DNA from: DASQQQ01 sp036390995
Lineage (GTDB): Bacteria; Actinomycetota; UBA4738; HRBIN12
Reading direction: 5' to 3'
Length of the DNA: 36,386 nucleotides
Assembly (NCBI GenBank): GCA_036390995.1
Contig: DASWAT010000046.1
Coordinates: 1 to 36,386, forward strand
The position numbers and the translations under genes are program-made. Shown here in pieces: positions 7,541 to 15,070 of the stretch (positions are counted from its first letter, which is position 1; the number at the start of each line of letters is the position of its first letter). The notes under the pieces were generated by a model. The model was not told where the DNA came from. It worked only from the letters and a program-made list of their open reading frames with translations, and did not search any database.

Positions 7541-8704
7541 TCCTCGCGCCAGTTCCGCGGCCTCGTGGAGCACCTTTGCGGTGCGTCGCGCGGTCTCCTG
7601 CCACGTGAACATCGCCGCCCGGGCGAGGCCGGCCGCGATGAGCCGCTCGCGGAGGTCGGCGTCATCCAGCAGCTGCCGCATGCCGGCGGCGATCGCCTCG
7701 TCGTCGTGGGGGTCCACCAGCACGGCGGCCTCACCCGCCACCTCCGGCAGCGACGACACGTTCGACGTGAGGACCGGCACGCGCGCGGCCATGCCCTCGA
7801 GCACCGGGAAGCCGAAGCCCTCGTACAACGACGGGTAGACGAGCGCCGTCGCGCCACCCAGCAGCCCGAGCTTGTCCGCGTCGCTCACGTACCCCGTGAG
7901 GACCACCCGGCCTCGAACGGCCTCCGGCAGCGCCTCGACCTGCCGGCGAAGCGCCTCGGCCGCCTGCGGGTACCACCTGACCTTGCCCCCGGCGAGCACC
8001 AGGCGAACGTCGTCCTCGAGCGTCGCGAAGGCGCGCACCACCGCCTGCAGGTTCTTCCGGGGCTCGATCCCTCCCACGAACAGCAGGTAGGGAGCCTCCA
8101 GCCCGTAGCGGCGCCGGGCGGACTCCACCGACTTGGCACCGGCCGACCGCATGGCCTCGGCGTCCACCCCATGGTGGATCACGGCGACCTTCTCGCCGTC
8201 CACGCGCTCCATCGCGCACAGGTCCGCGCGCGCCGCCTCGCTCGGCACGACGATCTTCGCCGCGTCGCCGAGCCACCGCCGGAACCGGCGGAGCCACCGG
8301 GGGTCGATCTGGGGCGCGGTCTCGGGGAAGGTCCGGAAGGCCAGGTCGTGCACGACCATCACCACGCCGCGGCTCCGGGTGACCGGCGGCAGGAAGTTCG
8401 TGGCGAGCAGGGCATCGAACGCGACGGCCCACTCGAGCCGGGGGACGCCGAGGCGCGAGGACAGAGGCTCGAACAACCGGGCCGGGAACCGAGCCGCCCG
8501 CTCGGTCAGGTTCGTCGCCCCCGCGTCGTCGAAGAACCGGCGGTTCCGCAGCAGGCCCCGCGCGTGCAGGTACCACGCCACGTACTCGGCCTGGGGATCG
8601 GCGTGCGGGAGGTGTCGGACGAGCTGCCCGGCATAGTGGCCGACCCCGGTCCTTCGGGGGTCGAGGGCCGGCCTGGCATCGATGGCGAACCGCTCACGTG
8701 ACAC
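7538..8704 (-). CDS. GT4-family glycosyltransferase
   Basis: 388 aa, GT-B fold. The N-terminal acceptor domain starts RFAIDARPALDPRRTGVGHY, a form common in mannosyl- and rhamnosyltransferases. The C-terminal donor domain has LLFVGGIEPRKN, GYVSDADKLGLL and YPSLYEGFGFPVLEGM, containing the EGFGxxxxE nucleotide-sugar motif. VVHDLAFRTFP and VPSEAARADL are also typical. It transfers a nucleotide-activated sugar at the cytoplasmic membrane face; donor and acceptor are not determinable, but the flanking dTDP-sugar genes suggest cell-envelope glycan synthesis. Start GTG 8704 is supported by a TAGGCT -10 exactly 8 nt upstream, which would give a leaderless mRNA. Confidence 0.88.
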   Translation of the reverse strand: MSRERFAIDARPALDPRRTGVGHYAGQLVRHLPHADPQAEYVAWYLHARGLLRNRRFFDDAGATNLTERAARFPARLFEPLSSRLGVPRLEWAVAFDALLATNFLPPVTRSRGVVMVVHDLAFRTFPETAPQIDPRWLRRFRRWLGDAAKIVVPSEAARADLCAMERVDGEKVAVIHHGVDAEAMRSAGAKSVESARRRYGLEAPYLLFVGGIEPRKNLQAVVRAFATLEDDVRLVLAGGKVRWYPQAAEALRRQVEALPEAVRGRVVLTGYVSDADKLGLLGGATALVYPSLYEGFGFPVLEGMAARVPVLTSNVSSLPEVAGEAAVLVDPHDDEAIAAGMRQLLDDADLRERLIAAGLARAAMFTWQETARRTAKVLHEAAELARG

Positions 8705-8712
8705 GAGCCGGA

Positions 8713-8718
8713 AGCCTA
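8713..8718 (-). promoter_or_regulatory. -10 element (TAGGCT) for leaderless GT4 mRNA
   Basis: TAGGCT on the minus strand followed by 8 nt and then GTG 8704. No ribosome site precedes the GTG. It lies in the 34-bp gap between rmlA and the GT4 gene, so this gene can be transcribed separately. Confidence 0.5.
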
Positions 8719-8738
8719 GTCGCGCCGGCGGACGGCTC

Positions 8739-9791
8739 CTAGTCGATCTCGACCCGGCTCTGGTCTCCGAGCACGAACCTGCGGCCGCCGCGCGACCCTC
8801 GGAGCTCGACGTCGCGACCGAGGATGGACCCGCTCACCCCGGCGACGCGCTCGATGTGACACCGCTCCATCACGATCGAGTCCTCGACCGTGCTGCCGAT
8901 CACGGTGCAGCCGAACGAGATCGAGGCGTCCGGTCCGATCGCGGAGTCCTCGATCAGGGAGCCCTCTCCGACCACCACCGGCCCTCGGAGCGTGGAGCGC
9001 ACGATCTTCGCGCCGGGGGCCACCCGCACGACGCCCTCCAGGCGCGAGTCGCCGTCCACCTCGCCCTCCAGGCTCGGCTCGAGCACCGAGAGCATCATCC
9101 GGTTCGCCTCCAGGAGGTCCTCGGGCCGGCCGGTGTCCTTCCACCAGCCGGTGACCATCTCGGCGCGGACGTTCCGCCCCCGGTCGATCAGCCACTGGAT
9201 GGCCTCGGTGATCTCGTACTCGCCCCGCCAGGAGGGCTCCAGCGTGGCGCACGCCTCCAGGATCTGGTCGTCGAACAGGTACACCCCCACGAGCGCGACG
9301 TCCGAGACGAACGTCGCAGGCTTCTCCACCAGCCGCGTCACGCGGTCGCCCTCGAGGACGGCGACCCCGAAGTGCTCTGGCTCGGGGACGCGGGCGAGGA
9401 GGATCTGCGCGTCGGGGCGGAGGCGCTCGAACTCCTCGACGAACCGCGCCACACCCTCGAGCAGGACGTTGTCCCCCAGGTACAGCAGGAAGGGCTCGCC
9501 CCGCACGAAGTCGGCGCTGATGGACACGGCGTGCGCGATCCCCAGGGGCGCCTCCTGGGGGATGTAGGTGACCGACAGATCCCAGTCCGAGCCGTCCCCC
9601 ACGGCGGCCCGCACCTCATCGGCCGTGGCGCCCACCACGATCCCGACCTCGGTGATGCCGGCGTCCCGGATGTGCCCAAGAGCGTGGAACAGGATCGGGG
9701 TGTTCGCGATCGGGATGAGCTGCTTCGCGCTCGTGTGGGTGATGGGCCGCAGGCGGGAGCCCTCCCCTCCCGACAGAACGAGCGCCCTCAC
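8739..9791 (-). CDS. rmlA: Glucose-1-phosphate thymidylyltransferase, long form
   Basis: 350 aa. It makes dTDP-glucose from dTTP and glucose-1-phosphate, the first step of the pathway continued by RmlB and RmlD here. N-terminal nucleotidyltransferase: LVLSGGEGSRLRP, then HTSAKQLIPIANTPI, a segment characteristic of the long RmlA/StrD type; YLGDNVL and WWKDTGRPEDLLEAN follow. The C-terminal 100 residues are hexapeptide-like left-handed beta-helix turns (VVVGEGSLIEDSAIG, GCTVIGSTVEDS). GTG 9791 is the start: it overlaps the stop of the LCP gene as GTGA (9788-9791), so the two are coupled. Confidence 0.9.
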   Translation of the reverse strand: MRALVLSGGEGSRLRPITHTSAKQLIPIANTPILFHALGHIRDAGITEVGIVVGATADEVRAAVGDGSDWDLSVTYIPQEAPLGIAHAVSISADFVRGEPFLLYLGDNVLLEGVARFVEEFERLRPDAQILLARVPEPEHFGVAVLEGDRVTRLVEKPATFVSDVALVGVYLFDDQILEACATLEPSWRGEYEITEAIQWLIDRGRNVRAEMVTGWWKDTGRPEDLLEANRMMLSVLEPSLEGEVDGDSRLEGVVRVAPGAKIVRSTLRGPVVVGEGSLIEDSAIGPDASISFGCTVIGSTVEDSIVMERCHIERVAGVSGSILGRDVELRGSRGGRRFVLGDQSRVEID

Positions 9792-11203
9792 GGGCAGCTC
9801 ACCGGCGGCGAGGTGTTCGGTGCCGGGATCACGTAGTTCGGCCCGACGATCACGGCGACGTCCACGCCCTTCAGCAGGTGCTTCGGCGCCGCCAGCTCCT
9901 GGAGGTTCGAGAGGTACCCGTGCACCACATCGGCCATGGCCTGGCCGTCGGGAGCGTTCGGGTCGTACAGGATCACGGAGCCCTTCGTCGGCAGGCTCCC
10001 CAGCGCCGACACGTCCTGCACGGGGATCGACGTGTCGAACCCACCTTGCGTGAGCGTCTCGTACACCTTCTGCGCGATCCCCGCCGACGCCTTGTCGTAC
10101 ACGCCGACCTTGATGATGGCCGGCGACGGCGGGGTCTGCTCCTGCGTGAGGCCGAGGTCCCCGAGCGGCTTGCCGTCGCGCAGCCGCTCGAACAGCTGGT
10201 CGGCCTGGGGCTGGACCATCTTCACGATGGACAGGTACTGGCCGCCGACGTACGTCCCCGAGGGCACGGTCGGCACCACCCGGAAGTCCACGTTGCCGGT
10301 GTTCACCCCGTTCAGCTGGCCGGCCAGGTACGCGAGCTCGGCGGGGTTCATCCCCTTGTCCACCACGATCGACTGGAGCACCGGATGGATGAGCGAGGGC
10401 AGGTGCCAGATCTCGCCCGGCGAGAGCAGCCGGGAGATGACGGAACGCAGGAACTGCTGCTGGCGGCTGATCCGGGCGAAGTCCGGGATCAGGTCGCACG
10501 GCTGGTGCCGGGTTCGCACGTACGCGAGGGCGGTCTTGCCGTCGAAGTGCTGGCACCCGGCCTGGATGTCCAGGCCGGTGAGCACGTCCTGCATCGGGTA
10601 CGGCACGCACATCTGGACGCCACCGAGGGCGTTCACCACGCCCTCGAAGCCGGCGAGGTCCACGTACATCACGTGGTCGATGCGAAGGCCGGTGAGCGAG
10701 GTCACGGTCCGGGCAACGAGCTGCGCCCCGCCGTGCTCGATCCCGCCCTCGAACGCGGCGTTGATCCTGTTGAAGCCGTGTCCGGGGACGTCCACCCACA
10801 GGTCACGGGGGAACGACAGGAACACGGCCTTCTTCTGGTCGGGCTCCACGTGCACCACGATGATCGTGTCCGAGCGCTGCGACCCCCCGATGTCCTGGTT
10901 CGTCCCGAACGCTTCCTGCTCGGCCTTCGACAGGCCGGTCCGGCTGTCGCTGCCCAGGAGCAGGTAGTTGCATGCCGTCTTCGCGCACTTGCCGGTGATG
11001 GGCGCGGGGGTCGGCGAGGCGCCCGGCGACGGTGACACGTCGCCGATCGTCCGGATCTGGCCCTGCGTGTAGCGGTACAGACCGAACGCGGTCGCCGAGA
11101 GCACGGTGACGAGCACGGCGACGCTGGCCGTCGCGGCCAGGAACGCGCGCCGCAGGCGCGGATGCTCGTGCCATCTGCGCAGGGTGGACGTCGGGTCGCT
11201 CAT
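9788..11203 (-). CDS. LytR-CpsA-Psr (LCP) family cell-wall glycopolymer ligase
   Basis: 471 aa from ATG 11203 (MSDPTSTLRR); upstream in-frame codons look non-coding. A short cytoplasmic N-terminus is followed by one membrane helix (about residues 18-42, LAATASVAVLVTVLSATAFGLY), a Pro/Ser linker, then the LCP domain: LLLGSDSRTG, SQRSDTIIVVHVEP, LSFPRDLWVDVPGHGFNRINAAFEGG and YVRTRHQP. A LytR_C domain follows (IKVGVYDKASAGIAQKVYETL). LCP proteins transfer undecaprenyl-linked glycans onto peptidoglycan outside the membrane. Being first in the run with rmlA, the GT4 and rmlBD, it may attach the rhamnose-type polymer these genes make. A TACCCT -10-like element lies 13 nt upstream. Confidence 0.9.
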   Translation of the reverse strand: MSDPTSTLRRWHEHPRLRRAFLAATASVAVLVTVLSATAFGLYRYTQGQIRTIGDVSPSPGASPTPAPITGKCAKTACNYLLLGSDSRTGLSKAEQEAFGTNQDIGGSQRSDTIIVVHVEPDQKKAVFLSFPRDLWVDVPGHGFNRINAAFEGGIEHGGAQLVARTVTSLTGLRIDHVMYVDLAGFEGVVNALGGVQMCVPYPMQDVLTGLDIQAGCQHFDGKTALAYVRTRHQPCDLIPDFARISRQQQFLRSVISRLLSPGEIWHLPSLIHPVLQSIVVDKGMNPAELAYLAGQLNGVNTGNVDFRVVPTVPSGTYVGGQYLSIVKMVQPQADQLFERLRDGKPLGDLGLTQEQTPPSPAIIKVGVYDKASAGIAQKVYETLTQGGFDTSIPVQDVSALGSLPTKGSVILYDPNAPDGQAMADVVHGYLSNLQELAAPKHLLKGVDVAVIVGPNYVIPAPNTSPPVSCP

Positions 11204-11313
11204 CGGCCTCGGCAAGAGGGTACCCGTCGATCGCCGAGCGGCACGCACGCCGGAGGTGTCGATCCTGTGGAGAACCCCCGGCGCAGCGTCTAGGACCGTA
11301 CGCCCCGGCCGCA

Positions 11314-11319
11314 TAAGCT
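11314..11319 (+). promoter_or_regulatory. -10 element (TAAGCT) for leaderless receiver-GGDEF mRNA
   Basis: TAAGCT followed by 6 nt and GTG 11326, with no ribosome site. It sits in the divergent gap with the LCP gene. Confidence 0.4.
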
Positions 11320-11325
11320 ATCCGG

Positions 11326-12201
11326 GTGGCCGTGGAGGCGGGGGCAGGCGCCACCGTCCTGGTGGCGGACGAGGACGGTGAGCGGTCCGAGCGGGCGGTG
11401 GACGCATTGCGCGCGGACACCGCGGTCAGCTACCGGCTCCTCACAGCGGCGGACAAGGACCAGACCCGCGACCACCTCGCGCACGACGTGGTCGACGTCG
11501 CGCTCGTCGCCTTCGAGCCCGGGGGGTCCGAGCTCCTGACCCTGCTTCGCCAGCGGGCGCCCGACGTCCCGATCGTCGCGATCGTGGGCGACCCGGGGGC
11601 GGCGCGCGAGGTGCTCGATGCGGGGGTCCAGGACTTCGTGGCCGAACGCGACCTCGGCGGCGAGGTGCTGCGGCGCACGGTTCGCTACGCTTTGGACCAG
11701 CGCCGGCTCCGCGAGGAGCTCGACCGCCGAACATTCATCGACGAGCTCACCGGCCTGTACAACGCGAACGGGTTCGAGCAGATCGCGGTCCACCACCTCC
11801 GCCTGGCCGACCGGACCGAGGAGCCCCTCGTCCTCGTGTTCGTCCGGATCGACGACCTCGCGGCGGTGGGGCAGACCTACGGCGCGGCGGAGGGCCCCCG
11901 CCTGCTGGCGGACACGGCCCGGATCCTCCGTGCCTCGGTCCGCGAGTCCGACATCGTGGCCCGCGTGGGTCCCGACGCGTTCTGCGCGCTGCTCACCGGG
12001 AACGCGACGGGGGCCGAGACGCTGATCCTGGCACGGATGGTCGAAGCCGTGGCCACGCACAACGCACGCGGAGGGCGCCCGTATCCGCTCGCGCTCTCGG
12101 TGGGTGCGGCGAGGTACGACCCCATGCATCCGATGGGACTGTCCGAGCTGATCCGGGAAGCGGACGCGCAGATGCGCAGGCGCTCGACGCCGATCCGCTA
12201 G
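11326..12201 (+). CDS. Degenerate receiver-GGDEF protein
   Basis: 291 aa. Residues 10-125 look like a response-regulator receiver (VLVADEDGE acidic pocket), but the strand-3 segment DVALVAFEPGG has Ala62 where the phospho-accepting Asp should be, and the conserved Lys region reads DFVAERD. A coiled stretch (RRLREELDRR) leads into a GGDEF domain from about residue 135 (DELTGLYNANGF). The active-site signature is G215-P-D-A-F219 instead of GGDEF, so cyclase activity is doubtful. The inhibitory-site RxxD (R206-E-S-D209), five residues upstream, is intact. I infer a cytoplasmic c-di-GMP-binding effector rather than an enzyme. GTG 11326 is the start, 6 nt after a TAAGCT -10. Confidence 0.82.
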   Translation: MAVEAGAGATVLVADEDGERSERAVDALRADTAVSYRLLTAADKDQTRDHLAHDVVDVALVAFEPGGSELLTLLRQRAPDVPIVAIVGDPGAAREVLDAGVQDFVAERDLGGEVLRRTVRYALDQRRLREELDRRTFIDELTGLYNANGFEQIAVHHLRLADRTEEPLVLVFVRIDDLAAVGQTYGAAEGPRLLADTARILRASVRESDIVARVGPDAFCALLTGNATGAETLILARMVEAVATHNARGGRPYPLALSVGAARYDPMHPMGLSELIREADAQMRRRSTPIR

Positions 12202-12213
12202 CGGGACGCTCGG

Positions 12214-12227
12214 CGAGCCACGGCTCG
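12214..12227. terminator. Short inverted repeat between convergent genes
   Basis: CGAGC (12214-12218) and GCTCG (12223-12227) form a 5-bp hairpin in the 28-bp gap between two converging genes. It could terminate in both directions; there is no T tract on either strand. Confidence 0.3.
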
Positions 12228-12229
12228 GT

Positions 12230-12643
12230 TCAGCGCACCACCAGCACGGGGCACTCGGCCAGGTGCACCACCTTGTGGGCGACGCTCCCCATGAGCAAGC
12301 GACCCCAGTCGGACAGCCCGCGCGTTCCCATCACGATGAGCCCCACGTCCTCGTCGCGAGCGACGTTGAGGATCACGCGCGGCGTCTGCCCGAGCGGCGC
12401 ACGGATGACCTCGCCCAGAACGTTCACGTCCTGGTCCTTGAGATCGGCGACGATCCCGTCGACGAGCTCGGTGGCCTCGGCCGAGGTCTCCACGTCGACG
12501 TCGGCTCCCCACGTGAGCTCGTGTTCACGGACGTGGAGCACGAGGACCTCGCCGCCGTGGGTCCGGGCGAGATCGGCGGCCACGGGTACGGCTCTGTGGC
12601 TGGGCTCCGATCCGTCCACGGCCAGGAGGATCTTCTCGAACAT
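12230..12643 (-). CDS. Universal stress protein, single domain
   Basis: 137 aa from ATG 12643, chosen because AGGAGG lies just upstream of MFEKILLAVDGSE; the longer frame is not needed. The UspA fold is complete: ILLAVDGSEPS strand 1 and loop, VLVLHV, LIVMGTRGLSDWGRLLMGSVAHKVVHLAECPVLVV. The last part contains G-2x-G-9x-G-S, the ATP-binding signature, so this is an ATP-binding Usp. Such proteins act in the cytoplasm in stress survival; several are in the mycobacterial dormancy regulon. The 205-bp upstream region is rich in GGTCC/GGACC elements, one of which (12720-12733) resembles the DosR-type motif found elsewhere in this window. Confidence 0.92.
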   Translation of the reverse strand: MFEKILLAVDGSEPSHRAVPVAADLARTHGGEVLVLHVREHELTWGADVDVETSAEATELVDGIVADLKDQDVNVLGEVIRAPLGQTPRVILNVARDEDVGLIVMGTRGLSDWGRLLMGSVAHKVVHLAECPVLVVR

Positions 12644-12719
12644 CGGATCCCTCCTTTCCCCAGGGCCAGCTTGCCCGAGGGGCAGGGGGGCGCGGAGGGC
12701 CGACCGCACCCCGCCCGGC

Positions 12720-12733
12720 GGTCCGAACGACCC
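12720..12733 (-). promoter_or_regulatory. Weak DosR-box-like element upstream of the Usp gene
   Basis: On the minus strand the 14-mer GGGTCGTTCGGACC matches the local motif GGGACCTTCGGCCC at 11 of 14 positions. No TANNNT -10 was found at the expected distance on either strand, so its relevance is uncertain. Confidence 0.25.
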
Positions 12734-12848
12734 GGCAGGACCGTCGGACCGGTCCCCGGCCGGTTTAGCGGTCCCTTAACCCGTCGTTGGCGGTGCGCTC
12801 ACCGCGCCCCACCTACCGTGGTCCCGACACGACCTACGGAGGTGTCCG

Positions 12849-13205
12849 ATGAACAAGAAGTCTGCGATGGCGATCGCGGCGGGGCTCGTCGCGGCCATGC
12901 TATCGGGGGTGGCCGCACTGTCGATCGGCCTCGGCGCCGGGAGCGCGGCCGTGGCCCAGAGCCAGAGCCCCAAGCCCATCGTGCGCACCGTCAAACACAC
13001 GGTGACCGTGCACAAGAAGGCCAAGGCGCAGGGCGGCGGTGTGGTGACCATCGTCCGCACGCCGTCCTCGCCGGCGCCCACCGTCTCGTCCGACTCGTAC
13101 GGGGACGACCAGTACGAGGGCGAGTACGACGACCAGTACGAGTCCCACGAGAGCGACGGCGGCGGCGACGACGGCTCCTCCCACGACTCGTACGAAGATG
13201 ACTGA
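12849..13205 (+). CDS. Small exported acidic-tail protein
   Basis: 118 aa. The ATG has a good ribosome site (CGGAGGTG, 12836-12844). The N-terminus is a signal peptide or anchor: NKKSAMAIAAGLVAAMLSG, then a small-residue stretch ending AAVAQS. The middle is basic (PKPIVRTVKHTVTVHKK). The last 40 residues are almost only D, E, S, Y, G and H. No enzymatic domain is seen. First gene of a tight operon with a second small protein, ApbE and a four-His membrane cytochrome, so a structural or metal-binding role in an exported electron-transfer system is a guess. No FMN-attachment motif of the (S/T)GA(S/T) type was found in it. Confidence 0.75.
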   Translation: MNKKSAMAIAAGLVAAMLSGVAALSIGLGAGSAAVAQSQSPKPIVRTVKHTVTVHKKAKAQGGGVVTIVRTPSSPAPTVSSDSYGDDQYEGEYDDQYESHESDGGGDDGSSHDSYEDD

Positions 13206-13527
13206 CCAGGTCGCGAAGCCCCGCAGGCTCTCCCGGAGGATGCTGCGGGCGTGGGCATGGATCGCCGGTGGGGTCGCCTTCTTCTCCCCGTGGACGATCC
13301 TCGGGCTGTCGCCGAAGCCCGCGTCGGGCACACCCGAAGCGGGGACCGGCAAGCGCCCGGTGGTGATCATCCGGAAGATCACCCGGCGGGTCATCGTCCG
13401 GGCCGCGCCGACCTCGGCGCCCGTCCGGTACGTCTACACGGGCGGCGCGTCGTCGTCGGGCTCGAGCGTGTCGAGCGCGCCCGCGCCGGCCCCGGCCACG
13501 ACCACCACGGGAGGCTCCCACCCGTGA
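13198..13527 (+). CDS. Small membrane-anchored protein, Ser/Ala/Pro tail
   Basis: 109 aa; its ATG overlaps the preceding gene by 8 nt (13198-13205), so it is translationally coupled. A basic N-terminus (KPRRLSRRMLR) precedes one hydrophobic segment (AWAWIAGGVAFFSPWTILGL), consistent with an N-in membrane anchor. Then comes KRPVVIIRKITRRVIV, which resembles PKPIVRTVKHTVTV of the upstream gene, and a Ser/Ala/Pro/Thr-rich disordered tail. The shared core suggests two diverged copies. Function unknown; context links it to ApbE and the membrane cytochrome. Confidence 0.7.
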   Translation: MTDQVAKPRRLSRRMLRAWAWIAGGVAFFSPWTILGLSPKPASGTPEAGTGKRPVVIIRKITRRVIVRAAPTSAPVRYVYTGGASSSGSSVSSAPAPAPATTTTGGSHP

Positions 13528-14429
13528 CCCCGACCGTCCGCCACGACTTCCGCGCGATGGGCACCCCAGTGGCCCTGATCGCGGACCGCCGAGCCGGGAC
13601 CCGGGCGTTCGCACGGGCCGCACGTGCCGTGGGATCGGTGTTCGCGCGCGAGGAGCTGCGGTTCTCGCGGTTCCGCGCCGACAGCGAGCTCTCGCGGGTG
13701 AACGCCCGGGCCGGTCGGTGGACGAAGGTTTCCCCCAGCTTCGCGGCCCTGCTCGGGTACTCGCTCGAGGCGGCCGCGCGCTCGGCGGGTCTGTTCGACC
13801 CGACCGTGCTGCCGGCGCTCGTGGCCGCGGGGTACGACCGCGACTTCGACGAGCTGCTGGCTGGGGCCAGGGACGCGCTGCATCCTCCCCGGCCCTGCGG
13901 GCGGTGGACCCACATCGAGCTCGACGGCGAGCTCCTGCGGCTCCCGCGCGACGTGGGCCTGGACTTCGGGGGCGTGGCGAAGGGATGGACCGTGGACCTG
14001 GCCGCCCGGGCGGCGGTGGAGGAGGGGTTGCCCTGGGCGGTCGTGAACGCGGGGGGCGACCTGCGGATCGCCGGTACGCCGCCGGCCGACGGCATCTCCG
14101 TGAGCGTGGAGGATCCCGACGATCGGAGCGCGGAGGTCGCGCGGCTGAGCCTCGAGTCCGGCGCCCTGGCCACCTCCTCGGTCACGGCCCGCGCCTGGGG
14201 CCCCGGCCTGCACCACCTCATCGATCCGCGAACGGGGCTGCCGGCCGACACCGGCGTGGTCCAGGCGACCGTGTGGGCCCCGACCTGCGCCGAGGCCGAG
14301 GTCCGGTCGACGTGGGCCCTGCTGGAGGGCCCCGCCGTGCTCGATCGGACGAGCGCCGTCCTGGTGATGGACGACGGGCGCGTGGTCATGAACCTGGAGG
14401 GGCGATCGCCGGCAGAGGTGGCATCGTGA
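13524..14429 (+). CDS. apbE: FAD:protein FMN transferase (ApbE family)
   Basis: 301 aa. It would attach FMN covalently to a Thr/Ser of an exported partner protein. Start GTG 13524 overlaps the previous stop (GTGA). ApbE landmarks are HDFRAMGTPV at the N-terminus, FRADSELSRVNARAG, DFGGVAKGWTVDLAA, NAGGDLRIAG, and HHLIDPRTGLPADTG near the end. No lipobox or clear signal peptide is visible, so it may be cytoplasmic-facing or exported by other means. The FMN-accepting partner is not obvious in the window. It overlaps the membrane cytochrome gene downstream, which strongly suggests one redox unit. Confidence 0.92.
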   Translation: MTPTVRHDFRAMGTPVALIADRRAGTRAFARAARAVGSVFAREELRFSRFRADSELSRVNARAGRWTKVSPSFAALLGYSLEAAARSAGLFDPTVLPALVAAGYDRDFDELLAGARDALHPPRPCGRWTHIELDGELLRLPRDVGLDFGGVAKGWTVDLAARAAVEEGLPWAVVNAGGDLRIAGTPPADGISVSVEDPDDRSAEVARLSLESGALATSSVTARAWGPGLHHLIDPRTGLPADTGVVQATVWAPTCAEAEVRSTWALLEGPAVLDRTSAVLVMDDGRVVMNLEGRSPAEVAS

Positions 14430-15019
14430 CGAACTGGGTCGTCCTGCGGGCCGCCGGGATCGGCGCGTACCTCATGCTGTTCCTCTCGATCTGCTGGGGC
14501 CTGGTCGCGACCACGGCGCCGTTCGGCAAGCGCGTCTCCAAAGCATCCGCGACGACCGTCCACCAGTTCATGTCCACGACCGGGCTCGTGCTGCTCGGGA
14601 TCCACCTCGGTGGGCTGCTGATCGACTCGTTCATGCCGTTCGGCCCCGTGGACGTGCTGATCCCGATGCGGAGCACGTTCAAGCCCGTCGCCGTGGCCTT
14701 CGGCGTCGCCGGGATGTACGCGATGGTGTTCGTGATCGTCCTGTCGTGGCTGCGCAAGCGGATCGGGACGAAGTGGTGGCGGCGGAGCCACCTCCTGGCG
14801 GTCCCAACGTTCACCGTGGCCCTCGTGCACGGGGTGTTCGCCGGCACCGACACGGCCCGCCCGTGGATGTGGTGGACGTACATGGTCACGGGCGTGGTCG
14901 TGCTGTTCCTCGTGATCGTCCGGGGCCTCACGGCCGGGTACCGGCCCGAGCGCGCCCCACGGCCGGCACACGCTCGACCGGCCCTCGCGCTGGAGGAAGC
15001 GGCCTCGGTCGGCGGGTAG
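14426..15019 (+). CDS. Ferric-reductase-like transmembrane cytochrome b
   Basis: 197 aa, start GTG 14426 overlapping the apbE stop (GTGA). About five membrane helices. Two helices each carry a His pair with near-identical spacing: H46/H60 (VHQFMSTTGLVLLGIH) and H122/H135 (SHLLAVPTFTVALVH), the bis-heme arrangement of the ferric reductase / YedZ-MsrQ membrane domain. It would carry electrons across the cytoplasmic membrane to an exported acceptor. No cytosolic FAD/NAD domain is fused, so the electron donor must be another protein or the quinone pool. The C-terminal 30 residues are a cytosolic basic tail. Last gene of the operon from 12849. Confidence 0.82.
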   Translation: MTNWVVLRAAGIGAYLMLFLSICWGLVATTAPFGKRVSKASATTVHQFMSTTGLVLLGIHLGGLLIDSFMPFGPVDVLIPMRSTFKPVAVAFGVAGMYAMVFVIVLSWLRKRIGTKWWRRSHLLAVPTFTVALVHGVFAGTDTARPWMWWTYMVTGVVVLFLVIVRGLTAGYRPERAPRPAHARPALALEEAASVGG

Positions 15020-15057
15020 ACCGGGCCGCCCCGCCTCGGGTGGTGCGCGCCGACCGA

Positions 15058-15063
15058 TAGGAT
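15058..15063 (+). promoter_or_regulatory. -10 element (TAGGAT) for leaderless GNAT-synthetase mRNA
   Basis: TAGGAT, then 7 nt, then GTG 15071, with no ribosome site. The same hexamer and the same 7-nt spacing recur at the DosR-like gene (22322-22335). Confidence 0.55.
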
Positions 15064-15070
15064 GGGAACC

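Noticed and set aside
12720..12733. Treating the Usp upstream element as a firm DosR site
   Set aside because: The sequence match is fair, but no -10 lies at the matching distance on either strand; kept only as a weak feature.
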